Source of the DNA: Streptomyces tropicalis
GTDB lineage: Bacteria > Actinomycetota > Actinomycetes > Streptomycetales > Streptomycetaceae
Length of the DNA: 64,000 nucleotides
NCBI RefSeq assembly: GCF_029269835.1
Contig: NZ_JARJBB010000014.1
Location: 62,001-126,000, forward strand
Reading direction: 5' to 3'
Shown here: piece after piece, positions 24,791 to 34,218 of the stretch
Numbering within the stretch: position 1 is the stretch's first letter
Layout of the letters: every line of letters starts with the position of its first letter
Notes under the pieces: model-generated
What the model was told of the DNA's origin: nothing
Seen by the model: only the letters and a program-made list of their open reading frames with translations
Database searches by the model: none
Position numbers and translations under genes: made by a program

Positions 24791-24835
24791 CGTACGTCCC
24801 CGGACACGGTACGGGACCGGGTACGGGGACGTACG
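24791..24835. repeat. 12-bp perfect inverted repeat upstream of divIC
   Basis: CGTACGTCCCCG (24791-24802) and CGGGGACGTACG (24824-24835), separated by 21 nt that contain two GGTACGGG-like direct repeats. It could be an operator, or a weak terminator for eno. Confidence 0.55.
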
Positions 24836-24914
24836 TACGACGGGCGAAGGCTTTAGGGCCTCTCTTCCGGATCTTGCCGAAGGCCGCGGAGGAGACGCCC
24901 TGGCCCGGTGCGGC

Positions 24915-26195
<1,281 letters not shown>

Positions 26196-26340
26196 GAGCA
26201 TCTCCTTCTTGGATGTGACGCTGGAAGTGCGGGGCTTGCGCCTAGAGCCTAACCGCCCCGGGGCCGTCGGCCGGTGGACCGACCGCCCCGCGGACAGGGT
26301 GACCGTACACATTGTTCCTGCGCGGAACAAAGAGAACAGG

Positions 26341-26433
26341 AAAATCCCGTGGCCGCGCGGGGGGCGTGCGGCCACGGGACGGTGGAAAAAGCCCCGCCCC
26401 GGCGCGTACGGGGGAACACGCGCCGGGGCGGGG
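26341..26433 (-). terminator. Two terminator hairpins after rpfA
   Basis: The first met by transcription is CCCCGCCCCGGCGC (26392-26405) with GCGCCGGGGCGGGG (26420-26433). The second is CCCGTGGCCGC (26346-26356) with GCGGCCACGGG (26368-26378), followed on the minus strand by ATTTTC, a usable U-run. Confidence 0.8.
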
Positions 26434-26515
26434 GGCCCGTGGGGACGGGCGGCCCGCACGGCCCCGGAGGGGGCCGCGGTGGGGGGATCGGGCCGGGGAC
26501 CGGGCTAGCGGACCG

Positions 26516-27193
26516 TCACTTGAGGTGCAGCTGCTGGCCCGGGTAGATCAGGTTCGCGTCGTCCACGATGTCCTTGTTCAGCTCGAAGAGCTTCTTCCAG
26601 CCGCCCTGGACGTGGTGCTTCTGGGCGATGGTGCCGAGGGTGTCACCGGTGACGACCTTGTACTCGCCGTCGCCCTTCTTGACCTTCTTGCCGGTCGGGG
26701 TGGTGACGGTCTTCTTCGCGGCCGGGCGCTCGGCGGAGCGGTTGGCGGCCTGCTGCCCGCTCGAACGGTCCGTGCTGCCGGAGCCGGACGAGGAGGAGGC
26801 CGAGCCGCCGGTGGACGGCGAGGCGCCGGACAGGCCCTTGCCGCAGACCGGCCAGGCACCCTTGCCCTGGCCCGCGAGGACCTTCTCGCCGACGGCTATC
26901 TGCTGGGCCTTGCTCGCCAGGTCGGCGCGCGAGGCGTAGCTGGTGCCGCCGTACGCGGCCCAGGTGGAGTTGGTGAACTGCAGGCCGCCGTAGAAGCCGT
27001 TGCCCGTGTTGATGGACCAGTTGCCGCCGGACTCGCACTGGGCGACGGCGTCCCACTCGGAGGTGGTGGCGGCGGAGGCGCTGCCCGCGGCCATCAGCGG
27101 GGCGGCGACGGCGGCACCGGCCACACCGGCGAGCGCGATGGCACGGGTGGCCTTGGACGGACCGCGGTGCTTGCCCTTGCTGGAAAAGCGCAT
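26516..27193 (-). CDS. rpfA: Resuscitation-promoting factor RpfA (secreted muralytic enzyme with LysM)
   Basis: A 225-residue protein. A signal peptide covers residues about 1-42 (cleavage near ASA). The Rpf catalytic domain covers about 43-120 (EWDAVAQCESGGNW, with the catalytic Glu in CESGGNW, then NGFYGGLQFTNSTWAAYGG). A Ser/Gly linker leads to a LysM peptidoglycan-binding domain (about 175-225, YKVVTGDTLGTIAQKH to IYPGQQLHLK). It cleaves peptidoglycan glycan strands during spore germination and growth. The start is the ATG at 27193, with GAGGGG upstream. Expression is expected to respond to the c-di-AMP riboswitch in its leader. Confidence 0.94.
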   Translation of the reverse strand: MRFSSKGKHRGPSKATRAIALAGVAGAAVAAPLMAAGSASAATTSEWDAVAQCESGGNWSINTGNGFYGGLQFTNSTWAAYGGTSYASRADLASKAQQIAVGEKVLAGQGKGAWPVCGKGLSGASPSTGGSASSSSGSGSTDRSSGQQAANRSAERPAAKKTVTTPTGKKVKKGDGEYKVVTGDTLGTIAQKHHVQGGWKKLFELNKDIVDDANLIYPGQQLHLK

Positions 27194-27209
27194 GGTGGAT
27201 CCCCTCACC

Positions 27210-27350
27210 GACGCCTGCGAGGTGAGCTGTCGGGTTCGGGCCGGATGAGTTGCCCGGCCGCGCCCCTCACGAGGCACGGCTCCACCCCTAGCCGCTCGGG
27301 TCGACTGCCCGGCGCGGCACTTACCTTGGGTCCCCCGCTCCTGCCTGCGG
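27210..27350 (-). promoter_or_regulatory. c-di-AMP riboswitch (ydaO/yuaA family) ahead of rpfA
   Basis: The minus strand shows the conserved core blocks GGGGGACCCA near the 5' end, GGGGTGGAGCCG in the middle and CCCGAACCCGACAGCTCACC followed by TCGCAGGC at the 3' end. These have the order and spacing of the ydaO aptamer. The element ends about 15 nt before the rpfA start. Cyclic di-AMP binding usually shuts off the downstream cell-wall gene. Confidence 0.9.
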
Positions 27351-27427
27351 CGCGTGACGCGTCGACTGTTCCCGGGCTGCCGCTGGCAGGATTCGGCGTT
27401 GCGACAGCCGGGGCTCGCGGTGACGAG

Positions 27428-27439
27428 CGGTCATGACCG
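27428..27439. promoter_or_regulatory. 12-bp palindrome upstream of the rpfA riboswitch
   Basis: CGGTCATGACCG is fully self-complementary and lies about 80 nt upstream of the riboswitch, near where the rpfA promoter must be. It is a possible operator. No regulator is assigned. Confidence 0.35.
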
Positions 27440-27544
27440 TAGACATGCGATCCGCGGAAATTCAAAGACGATCAGGGCGTCTGAGACTCATCCCACACTT
27501 TCACCCAATGGGACATTAGGTACGAAGCGTGACGTCAACTTCCG

Positions 27545-28627
27545 CTACTTCGGGGCCTTTTCGGACGGGACATCCAGGGTCTGACCGGCGGAGATGTGGT
27601 CGGGGTCGGCGCCGACCGCCTTCTCGTTCGCGGCGTAGAGCGCGCGCCATCCGCCGTCGACGCCAAGGGAGTCGGCGATGGACGCGAGGGAGTCGCCGGT
27701 ACGGACGGTGTAGGCGCCGGCGGGCGCGGTACGCGCGTCGGCGTCGCCGCGCGAGGCGTGACGGCCCGGGGCGTCGGAGCCGCGGCCCGCGCCCCCGGCC
27801 CCGTCGGTCCCGTCGTTCTCGTCGGCACTGCCGCCGCGGTGCCGGCCGCCGCCGATCGCACCGGTGTCGACGAGCGCCGAAGAGCCTCCGACAAGGGCGG
27901 AGTTGTCCTGTTCGTCCCCCGCGGAAGCGGCCGGGGACGGGTCGGCGGAGTGGCGGCCGCCGCTCGACGGCGAGGCCGTTCCGGATCCGGTGGGGGCGCT
28001 CGCACCGCGGGACGAAGAGGGCGAACCGGACGAAGCCCCGGGATGGACGGACGCCCCGTCCGTGGCGGCCGGTGAACCGGACTCCGCCGCCGAGGAGTCG
28101 GAGGAACCGGGCGAGTGGAATATACCGGACAGACCATCGGAGAGGCCGGTGTCCGACCCGCCCGCAGAGCCGGAGGAACCGGACGATCCGGAGTTTCCGG
28201 GCGTGTCCGACGAACCGTCACCCACCCCCGTGTCGACCGCGGCCGCGCCGGAGCTCTTGGTGAGACCGGACAGCAGACCGCAGGTCGGCCAGGCGCCCGG
28301 GCCCTGGTCGGCCAGGATCCGCTCGCCCACGGCGATCTGCTGGGACCGGCTGGCCTGGTCCGGGCTCTCGGCGAAGGAGAGGCCGCCGTACCTCTCCCAG
28401 TCGTCCTGGCTCAGCTGGAGGCCGCCGTAGAAGCCGTTGCCGTTGTCGGCGCTCCAGGAGCCGCCGCTCTCGCACTCCGCGACCTTGTCCCACGTGGTGC
28501 CCTCGGCGGCGCTCGCACCGGAGGCGGCGAACAGCGGGATGGCGATGACGGATCCGGTCACTCCGGCCGCGACGAGGAGGGCCGGAGCCTGGCGGGGGCG
28601 ACGGTGACGACCGTTCCCGGGAAGCAT
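27545..28627 (-). CDS. rpfC: Resuscitation-promoting factor with long linker and LysM (RpfC-like)
   Basis: A 360-residue secreted protein. The signal peptide is about 1-42. The Rpf domain is at about 43-120 (TWDKVAECESGGSW, the catalytic Glu in CESGGSW, NGFYGGLQLSQDDWERYGG). A very long Ser/Gly/Ala/Asp-rich linker of roughly 180 residues leads to a C-terminal LysM (YTVRTGDSLASIADSLG to ISAGQTLDVPS). The domain pair duplicates that of RpfA directly downstream. The start is the ATG at 28627, with AAAGG upstream. It has no riboswitch of its own, so the two enzymes are probably regulated differently. Confidence 0.92.
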   Translation of the reverse strand: MLPGNGRHRRPRQAPALLVAAGVTGSVIAIPLFAASGASAAEGTTWDKVAECESGGSWSADNGNGFYGGLQLSQDDWERYGGLSFAESPDQASRSQQIAVGERILADQGPGAWPTCGLLSGLTKSSGAAAVDTGVGDGSSDTPGNSGSSGSSGSAGGSDTGLSDGLSGIFHSPGSSDSSAAESGSPAATDGASVHPGASSGSPSSSRGASAPTGSGTASPSSGGRHSADPSPAASAGDEQDNSALVGGSSALVDTGAIGGGRHRGGSADENDGTDGAGGAGRGSDAPGRHASRGDADARTAPAGAYTVRTGDSLASIADSLGVDGGWRALYAANEKAVGADPDHISAGQTLDVPSEKAPK

Positions 28628-28705
28628 GCGGAAGCCTTTCGTGCGACAGCAGTGACCGGCGCGGCGGATGGAACCGGGCGCCACGCCGATGCGTGAACGT
28701 ATCGG

Positions 28706-28756
28706 GTGACGATCACTTGTCACAAGTTCATGCCGCGCAGATCACGTGAAGATCAC
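28706..28756. promoter_or_regulatory. GTGA-N-GATCAC repeats upstream of rpfC
   Basis: GTGACGATCAC at 28706 and GTGAAGATCAC at 28746, 40 bp apart (about four helical turns), in an A+T-richer patch that also contains TCACGTGA. This suggests a two-site operator. It does not fit the Crp consensus I know. Confidence 0.4.
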
Positions 28757-28788
28757 ATAGTTGAAGGCGCGTCACGTTTACGGGCACC

Positions 28789-28814
28789 GTCCGTACCGCC
28801 CGGGCGGTACGGAC
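28789..28814 (-). terminator. 26-bp perfect palindrome after the P450 gene
   Basis: GTCCGTACCGCCC followed immediately by GGGCGGTACGGAC, 8 nt past the P450 stop. Confidence 0.65.
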
Positions 28815-28821
28815 GCCGCTC

Positions 28822-30093
28822 TCAGCCCTCCGGTGTGAACTGCACCGGAAGGGTGCGCAGGCCGCGCATGATGAGGCCGCCCCGCCACCGCAGGTCCGCC
28901 GGGTCGGCGTCCAGGCGCAGGTCGGGCAGCCGGCCGAGGAGGGTGGCGAGCGCGGTCTGCCCCTCCAGCCGGGCCAGCGGCGCGCCCAGGCAGTAGTGGA
29001 TGCCGTGGCCGTAGCCGAGGTGCTGGTTGTCGCGCCGGCCGAGGTCGAGCAGATCGGGTTCGGCGAACCGCTCCGGGTCCCGGTCGGCGGCGGCGAGGAC
29101 GACCAGGACCGGGTCCCCCGGCGCGATGTCCCGGCCCGCGAGGGTGAGCGGCTCGGTGGCGAACCGCCAGGTGGCCAGCTCCACCGGGCCGTCGTAGCGC
29201 AGCAGTTCCTCGACGCCGGTCTCCAGCAGCCCGCGCTCGCCGGCCGCCAGCGACGCCTGCAGCCGCTCCCGCTGCCCGGGATGGGTCAGCAGCGCGTAGG
29301 TGCCGTTGCCGATGAGGTTGACGGTCGTCTCGAAGCCCGCGAAGAGGAGGATGAAGGCCATCGCGGCCGCCTCGTTCTCGGTGAGGTGCTCGCCGTGGTC
29401 GGAGGCGCGGATCAGGCCGGAGATGAGGTCCTCGCCCGGACCGGGCTCGTCCGGGAGCGCCGCGCGCTTGCGGTGGATGAGGTCGGCCAGGTAGCCGCGC
29501 ATCTTCTTCACCGACCGCGCGACCCCGCCCCGGGGCCCTCCGCCGTGCCGGATCATCATGCCCGCCCAGTCCCGGAAGTCGTCCTGGTCCTCGCGCGGAA
29601 CGCCGAGCAGGTCGCAGACGGCGTGGATCGGGAGCGGGAAGGCGAACTCGTGGATGAGGTCGGCGGTGCCGCGCTGCGCGAACCGGTCGATGAGGCCGTC
29701 GGCCAGCTCCTGCACGCGCGGCGCGAACTCGGCGACCCGGCGGGGGGTGAACGCCTTGCTGACCAGCCGCCGCAGCCGGGTGTGGTCCGGCGGGTCGATG
29801 TTGAGCAGGTGGGTCATCAGCTCGGCCTTGCGCTCGCCGGGGATGCCGGTCTTCCCCTTGGCGTGCGCGGGCTCGTCGTGGTGCGCCGGGTTCTTGCTCA
29901 GCCGCTGGTCGGCCAGGGCCTGCCGGGCGTCGGCGTACCGGGTGACCAGCCAGGCCTCCACCCCGCTCGGCAGCCGGGTGCGGTGCACGGGGGCGTGCTC
30001 GCGCAGCCAGGCGTACGCCGGGTACGGGTCGGCGGCGAACTCCCAGGTGAAGAGGTCCGGGGCGGGGCTGGCGGGCGCGGGCTGGTCGGTCAC
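28822..30093 (-). CDS. Cytochrome P450 (CYP107-like)
   Basis: A 423-residue haem monooxygenase. The I-helix motif is LLFAGFETTVN (about residue 251), the ExxR motif is in EELLRYDGPVE, and the haem-binding loop GYGHGIHYCLG has the proximal Cys at 368. All are intact. The substrate is unknown. Position next to mazG and rpf genes matches a conserved Streptomyces P450 that I recall as CYP107U1; this needs comparison. The GTG start at 30093 overlaps the mazG stop by 4 nt (GTGA), so the two are translationally coupled. Confidence 0.92.
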   Translation of the reverse strand: MTDQPAPASPAPDLFTWEFAADPYPAYAWLREHAPVHRTRLPSGVEAWLVTRYADARQALADQRLSKNPAHHDEPAHAKGKTGIPGERKAELMTHLLNIDPPDHTRLRRLVSKAFTPRRVAEFAPRVQELADGLIDRFAQRGTADLIHEFAFPLPIHAVCDLLGVPREDQDDFRDWAGMMIRHGGGPRGGVARSVKKMRGYLADLIHRKRAALPDEPGPGEDLISGLIRASDHGEHLTENEAAAMAFILLFAGFETTVNLIGNGTYALLTHPGQRERLQASLAAGERGLLETGVEELLRYDGPVELATWRFATEPLTLAGRDIAPGDPVLVVLAAADRDPERFAEPDLLDLGRRDNQHLGYGHGIHYCLGAPLARLEGQTALATLLGRLPDLRLDADPADLRWRGGLIMRGLRTLPVQFTPEG

Positions 30094-31121
30094 CCCTCGA
30101 CGGTATCGGGCCGCTGCCCGGCCGCCGGACGGGTGCGCCGCTCGGTCTCCAGGATCGCGTCGCGGTAGGCCCGCGCCGCCGCCCGCAGCGCGGCCTCCGG
30201 GTCGACGCCCCCGGCCTCGGCGCGGGCCGCCAGTGCCAGCAGCTCGTACCCGACGCCCGGCGCGGCCGGCAGGGGCACGTCCAGGCCCGCCGTGCGCACC
30301 CGGGAGGCGAGCTTCGCGGCGAGCGCGAGGCCGGGCTGGCCCAGCGGGACGCCCTCGGTGACGGAGGTGCGCCGCTTCTCCTCGGCCTTGGTGCGCAGCC
30401 AGTGCGCCTTGACGTCCTCGGGGGTCGCGGCCGTCTCGTCGCCGAAGACGTGCGGGTGGCGGTGGATCAGCTTGGCGACGATGCCGCCGGCGACGTCGTC
30501 GACGGAGAAGGGCTCCTCGGGGTCCTCCTCGGCGATCCGGGCGTGGAAGACCACCTGGAGCAGCACGTCCCCCAGCTCCTCGCGCAGCTCCTCCCGGTCG
30601 CCGTCCTCGATCGCCTCGACCAGCTCGTACGCCTCCTCGATGCCGTACTTCGCCAGGCCCTCGTGGGTCTGCCGGGACGACCAGGGGCACTCGGTGCGGA
30701 TGCGGTCCATGACCTGCACCAGGTCGAGCAGACGGGCGCCCGGCAGGTCGTAGGAGGCGGGCAGCAGCTCCAGGTCCGGCATGCGGTGGCGGCCGGAGCC
30801 GGCCAGCCGGGCGAGGCCGTCGGTCAGGGCCGGTTCGCCCTCGCCGGTCGCCACCACCACGACGGTGAGGCCGCCGGCGCAGGCGTCCACCAGCTCCTCG
30901 GCGGCGGGCGCGGCCTCGTCCACGGCGACGCCGGCCTCCCGCAGGTACGGCAGCTGCGGGTGCGCGCCGTCGGCGCACAGCACGCGGTCGGCCGTGTGCA
31001 GCGCCTGCCACGCCGGCCAGGACAGCAGGCCGGGGGCGACCCGGTGGCTGGTGGTGAGCAGGACGATGCGACCGGGTGCGGGGCCGTCTGCCTGCGGGGC
31101 GGCGGCGCTGATGCTGTTCAC
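30090..31121 (-). CDS. mazG: MazG nucleoside triphosphate pyrophosphohydrolase
   Basis: A 343-residue protein. The MazG domain covers about 145-260: CPWSSRQTHEGLAKYGIEEAYELVEAI with metal-binding Glu residues, and EELREELGDVLLQVVFHARIAEE. It hydrolyses (d)NTPs to NMPs and pyrophosphate, a house-cleaning role. Residues about 15-130 look like a degenerate tetrapyrrole-methylase fold, as in YabN-type fusions, but without a clear active site. The GTG at 31121 is preceded by CGGAGC with unusually short spacing, so the start is a little uncertain. The stop overlaps the P450 start. Confidence 0.9.
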   Translation of the reverse strand: MNSISAAAPQADGPAPGRIVLLTTSHRVAPGLLSWPAWQALHTADRVLCADGAHPQLPYLREAGVAVDEAAPAAEELVDACAGGLTVVVVATGEGEPALTDGLARLAGSGRHRMPDLELLPASYDLPGARLLDLVQVMDRIRTECPWSSRQTHEGLAKYGIEEAYELVEAIEDGDREELREELGDVLLQVVFHARIAEEDPEEPFSVDDVAGGIVAKLIHRHPHVFGDETAATPEDVKAHWLRTKAEEKRRTSVTEGVPLGQPGLALAAKLASRVRTAGLDVPLPAAPGVGYELLALAARAEAGGVDPEAALRAAARAYRDAILETERRTRPAAGQRPDTVEG

Positions 31122-31375
31122 GCTCCGAACGTAACGCACCGGGGAGCGGGCGCCACGGGCGGAGGCGGGGCCGGGGACCGGCCTCCGGCCGGAGGCGGCC
31201 CGAGGGAGCGGCGGGCACCTGGCGGCGGCCGCCCGAGGGCCCGGACCGCCCGGGGGCAGGGCGCGGGGGCACGGCCGCCCGGGGAGCGGCCGCCCGGGGG
31301 CCTCGGGCTGCGGCCCGGGAGACCGGAGCCCGCCGGTGTCGCGGGTGCCCCGGGCTGCCGTCCGGGAGACCGGGG
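31122..31375. other. G+C-rich intergenic region with imperfect repeats
   Basis: About 250 nt of nearly pure G/C, dominated by runs of CCCGGG/CCGCCCG. Two imperfect copies of GGCTGC-N4-CGGGAGACCGG occur near 31308 and 31350. There is no gene; it may form terminator structures after the SurA-like gene's neighbour on the minus strand. Confidence 0.45.
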
Positions 31376-32023
31376 TCAGGCCGGCTGCCGGCGCGGGGGC
31401 GAGGTGACCTCGCGGATCCACGGGGTGCGGGCGTCCACCCGGCCGCTGCGCTGGACGTCCCAGCTGCCGTAGCGCGGGTTGAGGTCGATGCGCAGTTCGC
31501 CTGAGGCCTTGGACAGGGCCTTCCAGAACTCCGGCCTGCTGGGGTCGGTGTGCAGCGACGAGGCGAGCTTCTGCGCCTCCAGCTGGAGGCGCAGGTTGTC
31601 GTCCAGGCGCTGCGGCGGCACCCCGTACTGCTGGAGCCAGGCGCTCTTGAGCCCCTTGGCGCCGCCCGCCTGCTGCTCCAGTCCGGCGCGCATCCGCTGG
31701 ACCTCCAGCCGGCTGACGGAGATGCCCGCGTCCTGCGCGGCCCGGTCCAGTACCCGGTCGAGGACCAGCTGGTGCAGGGTGTCCCGGGTGAGGGTGCCGG
31801 TCCGGGCGACCGCCTGCTCGTAGCTCGCCGCGTCGGGGACCGAGGCCCGCTGGGCCCGGCGCACCTCGTCGACCCTGCTCTGGAGCTGCGCGAAAGTGAT
31901 GCGCTGCCCGCCGACGACGGCCGCCGCGCCCGGATGCGCGTCGTTTCCGCAGGCGGTGAGCAGAGGAGCCGCCGCGGCGATCACGGCGGACAGGGCGAGC
32001 GCGGTGCGACGGCGGCGGTGCAA
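31376..32023 (-). CDS. SurA N-domain lipoprotein (parvulin-like chaperone)
   Basis: A 215-residue lipoprotein. The signal peptide ends in LLTACGN (lipobox, lipid-modified Cys about 27). A SurA-N-type chaperone domain follows (VVGGQRITFAQLQSRVDEVRR, LVLDRVLDRAAQDAGI), ending with NPRYGSWD near residue 190. There is no parvulin catalytic domain, so it is a chaperone-like form. The start is a TTG at 32023, supported by GGGAGG 5 nt upstream; no ATG or GTG fits. In actinobacteria this gene typically sits between mazG and mfd, as here. Confidence 0.87.
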   Translation of the reverse strand: MHRRRRTALALSAVIAAAAPLLTACGNDAHPGAAAVVGGQRITFAQLQSRVDEVRRAQRASVPDAASYEQAVARTGTLTRDTLHQLVLDRVLDRAAQDAGISVSRLEVQRMRAGLEQQAGGAKGLKSAWLQQYGVPPQRLDDNLRLQLEAQKLASSLHTDPSRPEFWKALSKASGELRIDLNPRYGSWDVQRSGRVDARTPWIREVTSPPRRQPA

Positions 32024-32193
32024 GGGAACCTCCCGAGGAGATTGTGCGACGGTGCACAAGGTCTTGCGGTGATCGATGGTAGGCAGCGGCCGGGCTCCGG
32101 CCAACCCATTGGACCAACGATTCCCCGGGTGTTCCGGTACGCCGTCCGGCGCGCCTTCGCCCCGTCGTGCACCCGGTCCGCCCGCCCGGCGGC

Positions 32194-32814
32194 TCAGGCG
32201 CGCTCGCGCACCGCCCGCTCGACGGCCGCTGCCACACCGGCGCGCACCCCGTCGCCGGCGGCGACCGTGCTCGTGTTCGCACCGGCACGGCCGCCGCCCA
32301 CCAGCACGAAAGCGACCTTCTTCTGCCGGGGCGCCGCCTCGGAGGCCGCCGCGGTCTCGGGGCGGCCGACGGCCAGGACGACGTCGCAGGAGCGCTGCAG
32401 CATCCCGTTGAGGAACGGTCGGGCGTTGCCGACGCTCTGCTCCCCGCTCACCTGGGTCCAGCTGACCCGGGCGTGGGTCGCCAGCGAGGCGTCCTGCATG
32501 CCCTGCCAGACGGCGGCGCCGCTCCCGGTGATGCCGTCCTTGCCGGTGAGCAGGCAGGCGTCCGTCTCGGTGTAGTGCCGGGCGCGGGTGTCCGGGATCG
32601 GCGGCCGGTCGTCGTGCCCGAGGAACAGCACCCCGGCCACGACGAGTGCGGCGACGACGGCCGTCGCACCCGCCGCGAGTGCGACGGTGCGGCCGCGCAG
32701 CGACCGCAGCCAAGTGACGGCGGCCCGCCCCAGCACGGCGAGGCGGCCGCCTCCCGGCCCCTGCGCGCCACCGGAGGCGCGTGCCTGCGTCACCTGTCTG
32801 ACCTGTTTGGTCAC
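32194..32814 (-). CDS. Membrane-anchored protein with substrate-binding-like domain
   Basis: A 206-residue protein. A basic cytoplasmic end is followed by one transmembrane helix (about 43-65). The extracytoplasmic domain has LTGKDGITGSGAAVWQGM, DVVLAVGRPET and KKVAFVLVGGG. These resemble strands of BMP-type periplasmic-binding folds, but the protein is too short for a full domain. The ligand is unknown. It starts at the GTG at 32814 with a weak ribosome site. It lies upstream of the SurA-like gene. Confidence 0.7.
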   Translation of the reverse strand: MTKQVRQVTQARASGGAQGPGGGRLAVLGRAAVTWLRSLRGRTVALAAGATAVVAALVVAGVLFLGHDDRPPIPDTRARHYTETDACLLTGKDGITGSGAAVWQGMQDASLATHARVSWTQVSGEQSVGNARPFLNGMLQRSCDVVLAVGRPETAAASEAAPRQKKVAFVLVGGGRAGANTSTVAAGDGVRAGVAAAVERAVRERA

Positions 32815-32868
32815 GAGAACCGACCGATCCTGTTTCTGTGCCTGCCTGTTCCTGCCTCGGCCGCCGTC

Positions 32869-33696
32869 TCAGCCGGTAATCGCCACCGGGCCGTCCCAGG
32901 CGTCGCGGTCGACGGTGAGGGTGTAGCCGTTCCGCGTCTCCTTGCTGTTGACGAGGTATTGGTGGCCGCGGCTGTGGTTGGTGAACTGGGTGGAACCCCA
33001 GGGCCAGTCGGTGGTGGTCGTGTACGTCTTGTCCCAGAGGGCGTACCAGAGGTTGCCCGGCAGGTCGGTCTTGTTGCTCGCGGTGGCGATGGCCTTGGCG
33101 CTGGAGCTGCTGAAGCCGTAGAAGCCGGCGCGGTACGTCTTCGCGTGCAGTTCCTTGTCGAAGGCGCGGACGTACGTCAGCACGGCGTCGTTGCACGACG
33201 TGTTGGTGATGTCGTACGGCTCCATGTCGAGGTAGACCGCGCTGCCGGCCTTCATGCCGAGCGCAGCGGACTTGGCCACCGCGTCGTCGGCGTCGGCGGT
33301 GCCGAGGGAGGAGGCGGTGGAGGCGGTGAGCTTCTCCGGGTTGGAGCTGGTCTGGCACGGCGGCTGGGCGCCGACGTAGATCGGGATGAGCTTGTAGCCG
33401 ACGGAGCTGACCGACTTCACCCAGGAGGCGGTGAGGTTGGGCTGGTTGCAGCCCCGGTTCTTGCCGCCGACGTAGACGGCGGCCGCGCCGTAGAAACCGG
33501 TGTGCCAGGCCTTCATGGCGCTCAGCGAGGGCGCGGTGCAGGTGTCGAAGGCGTGGCCGGTGAAGGTCTTCTGGGCCGGCCAGACGGTGGCGGCCATGGA
33601 GGTCTGCGCCGCGATCCCGCCGCCCGCGACGACGGCGGCCCCGGCCACCGCCCACGTGACGTACCTGCGCTTCTTGGACTGCCGGTGCTCGGCCAT
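32869..33696 (-). CDS. Secreted DUF1906 (Rv2525c-like glycoside-hydrolase fold) protein
   Basis: A 275-residue exported protein. The N-terminus (SKKRRYVTWAVAGAAVVAGG) carries twin Arg and a hydrophobic core, a plausible Tat signal cleaved after SMA. The mature domain starts GHAFDTCTAPSLSAMKAWH. It includes YIGGKN-like VYVGGKNRGCNQPN and the acidic pair in VYLDMEPYD expected of DUF1906, whose fold resembles GH25-type hydrolases. It may act on cell-wall polymers; activity in this family is unproven. The start is the ATG at 33696, with AAGGGG upstream. Confidence 0.88.
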   Translation of the reverse strand: MAEHRQSKKRRYVTWAVAGAAVVAGGGIAAQTSMAATVWPAQKTFTGHAFDTCTAPSLSAMKAWHTGFYGAAAVYVGGKNRGCNQPNLTASWVKSVSSVGYKLIPIYVGAQPPCQTSSNPEKLTASTASSLGTADADDAVAKSAALGMKAGSAVYLDMEPYDITNTSCNDAVLTYVRAFDKELHAKTYRAGFYGFSSSSAKAIATASNKTDLPGNLWYALWDKTYTTTTDWPWGSTQFTNHSRGHQYLVNSKETRNGYTLTVDRDAWDGPVAITG

Positions 33697-34218
33697 CCCC
33701 ACCCCTTGTGTTCTGTACGTGCGCGCGCTCGTGGGCGCGCACGCATACGGAGCGGCGCACGACGACGGTCCTTCGTCACGCGTCCGCTGGAAATCTCTGT
33801 TCGGCCCCCTGAAGCGGCTCCCGGCGCGCATGGGCCCGTCTGCCGGACCCCTCCCCGGCGCGCCTGAGCGATCGCAGAGTAAGCGGCTCGCAAAGTATCC
33901 GACCGTGCGTCCGCGAACGGGAAACAGAAGCTATCGACCGTCACATGTTTCACTCAAGCAACGGCAAAGACTTCCATGGCACGGCGGCCAAACGTGGGCC
34001 CGTCGACCCGACTTCCTTTTTTTGAACAGTTGTTGGTGAACTTCATACCTGTGCATGTACTGTGCAACTTCCGCAGGCCGTATGGTCCGTTGGCCGCCCC
34101 CTCGACTGCCCGGCCGGACTCCCCGGCTCCTTCCGGCAGTTCTCCCGGCCCATGCGGCCGTTCACACGGTCCGGACGAGCCGCCCCACGGACTCGTCCGC
34201 CCCACCAGAAGGACTCAG
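33697..34218. other. Divergent intergenic region of about 520 nt
   Basis: It separates the DUF1906 gene (minus) from the lipoprotein gene (plus). An A+T-richer patch near 34020-34070 (TTTTTTTGAACAGTTGTTGG, then CATACCT) could hold a promoter for the lipoprotein gene. No gene was recognised. Confidence 0.45.

Noticed and set aside
28706..28756. Crp binding sites upstream of rpfC
   Set aside because: The GTGA-N-GATCAC motifs do not fit the GTG-N6-GNCAC-type consensus that I know for Streptomyces Crp.
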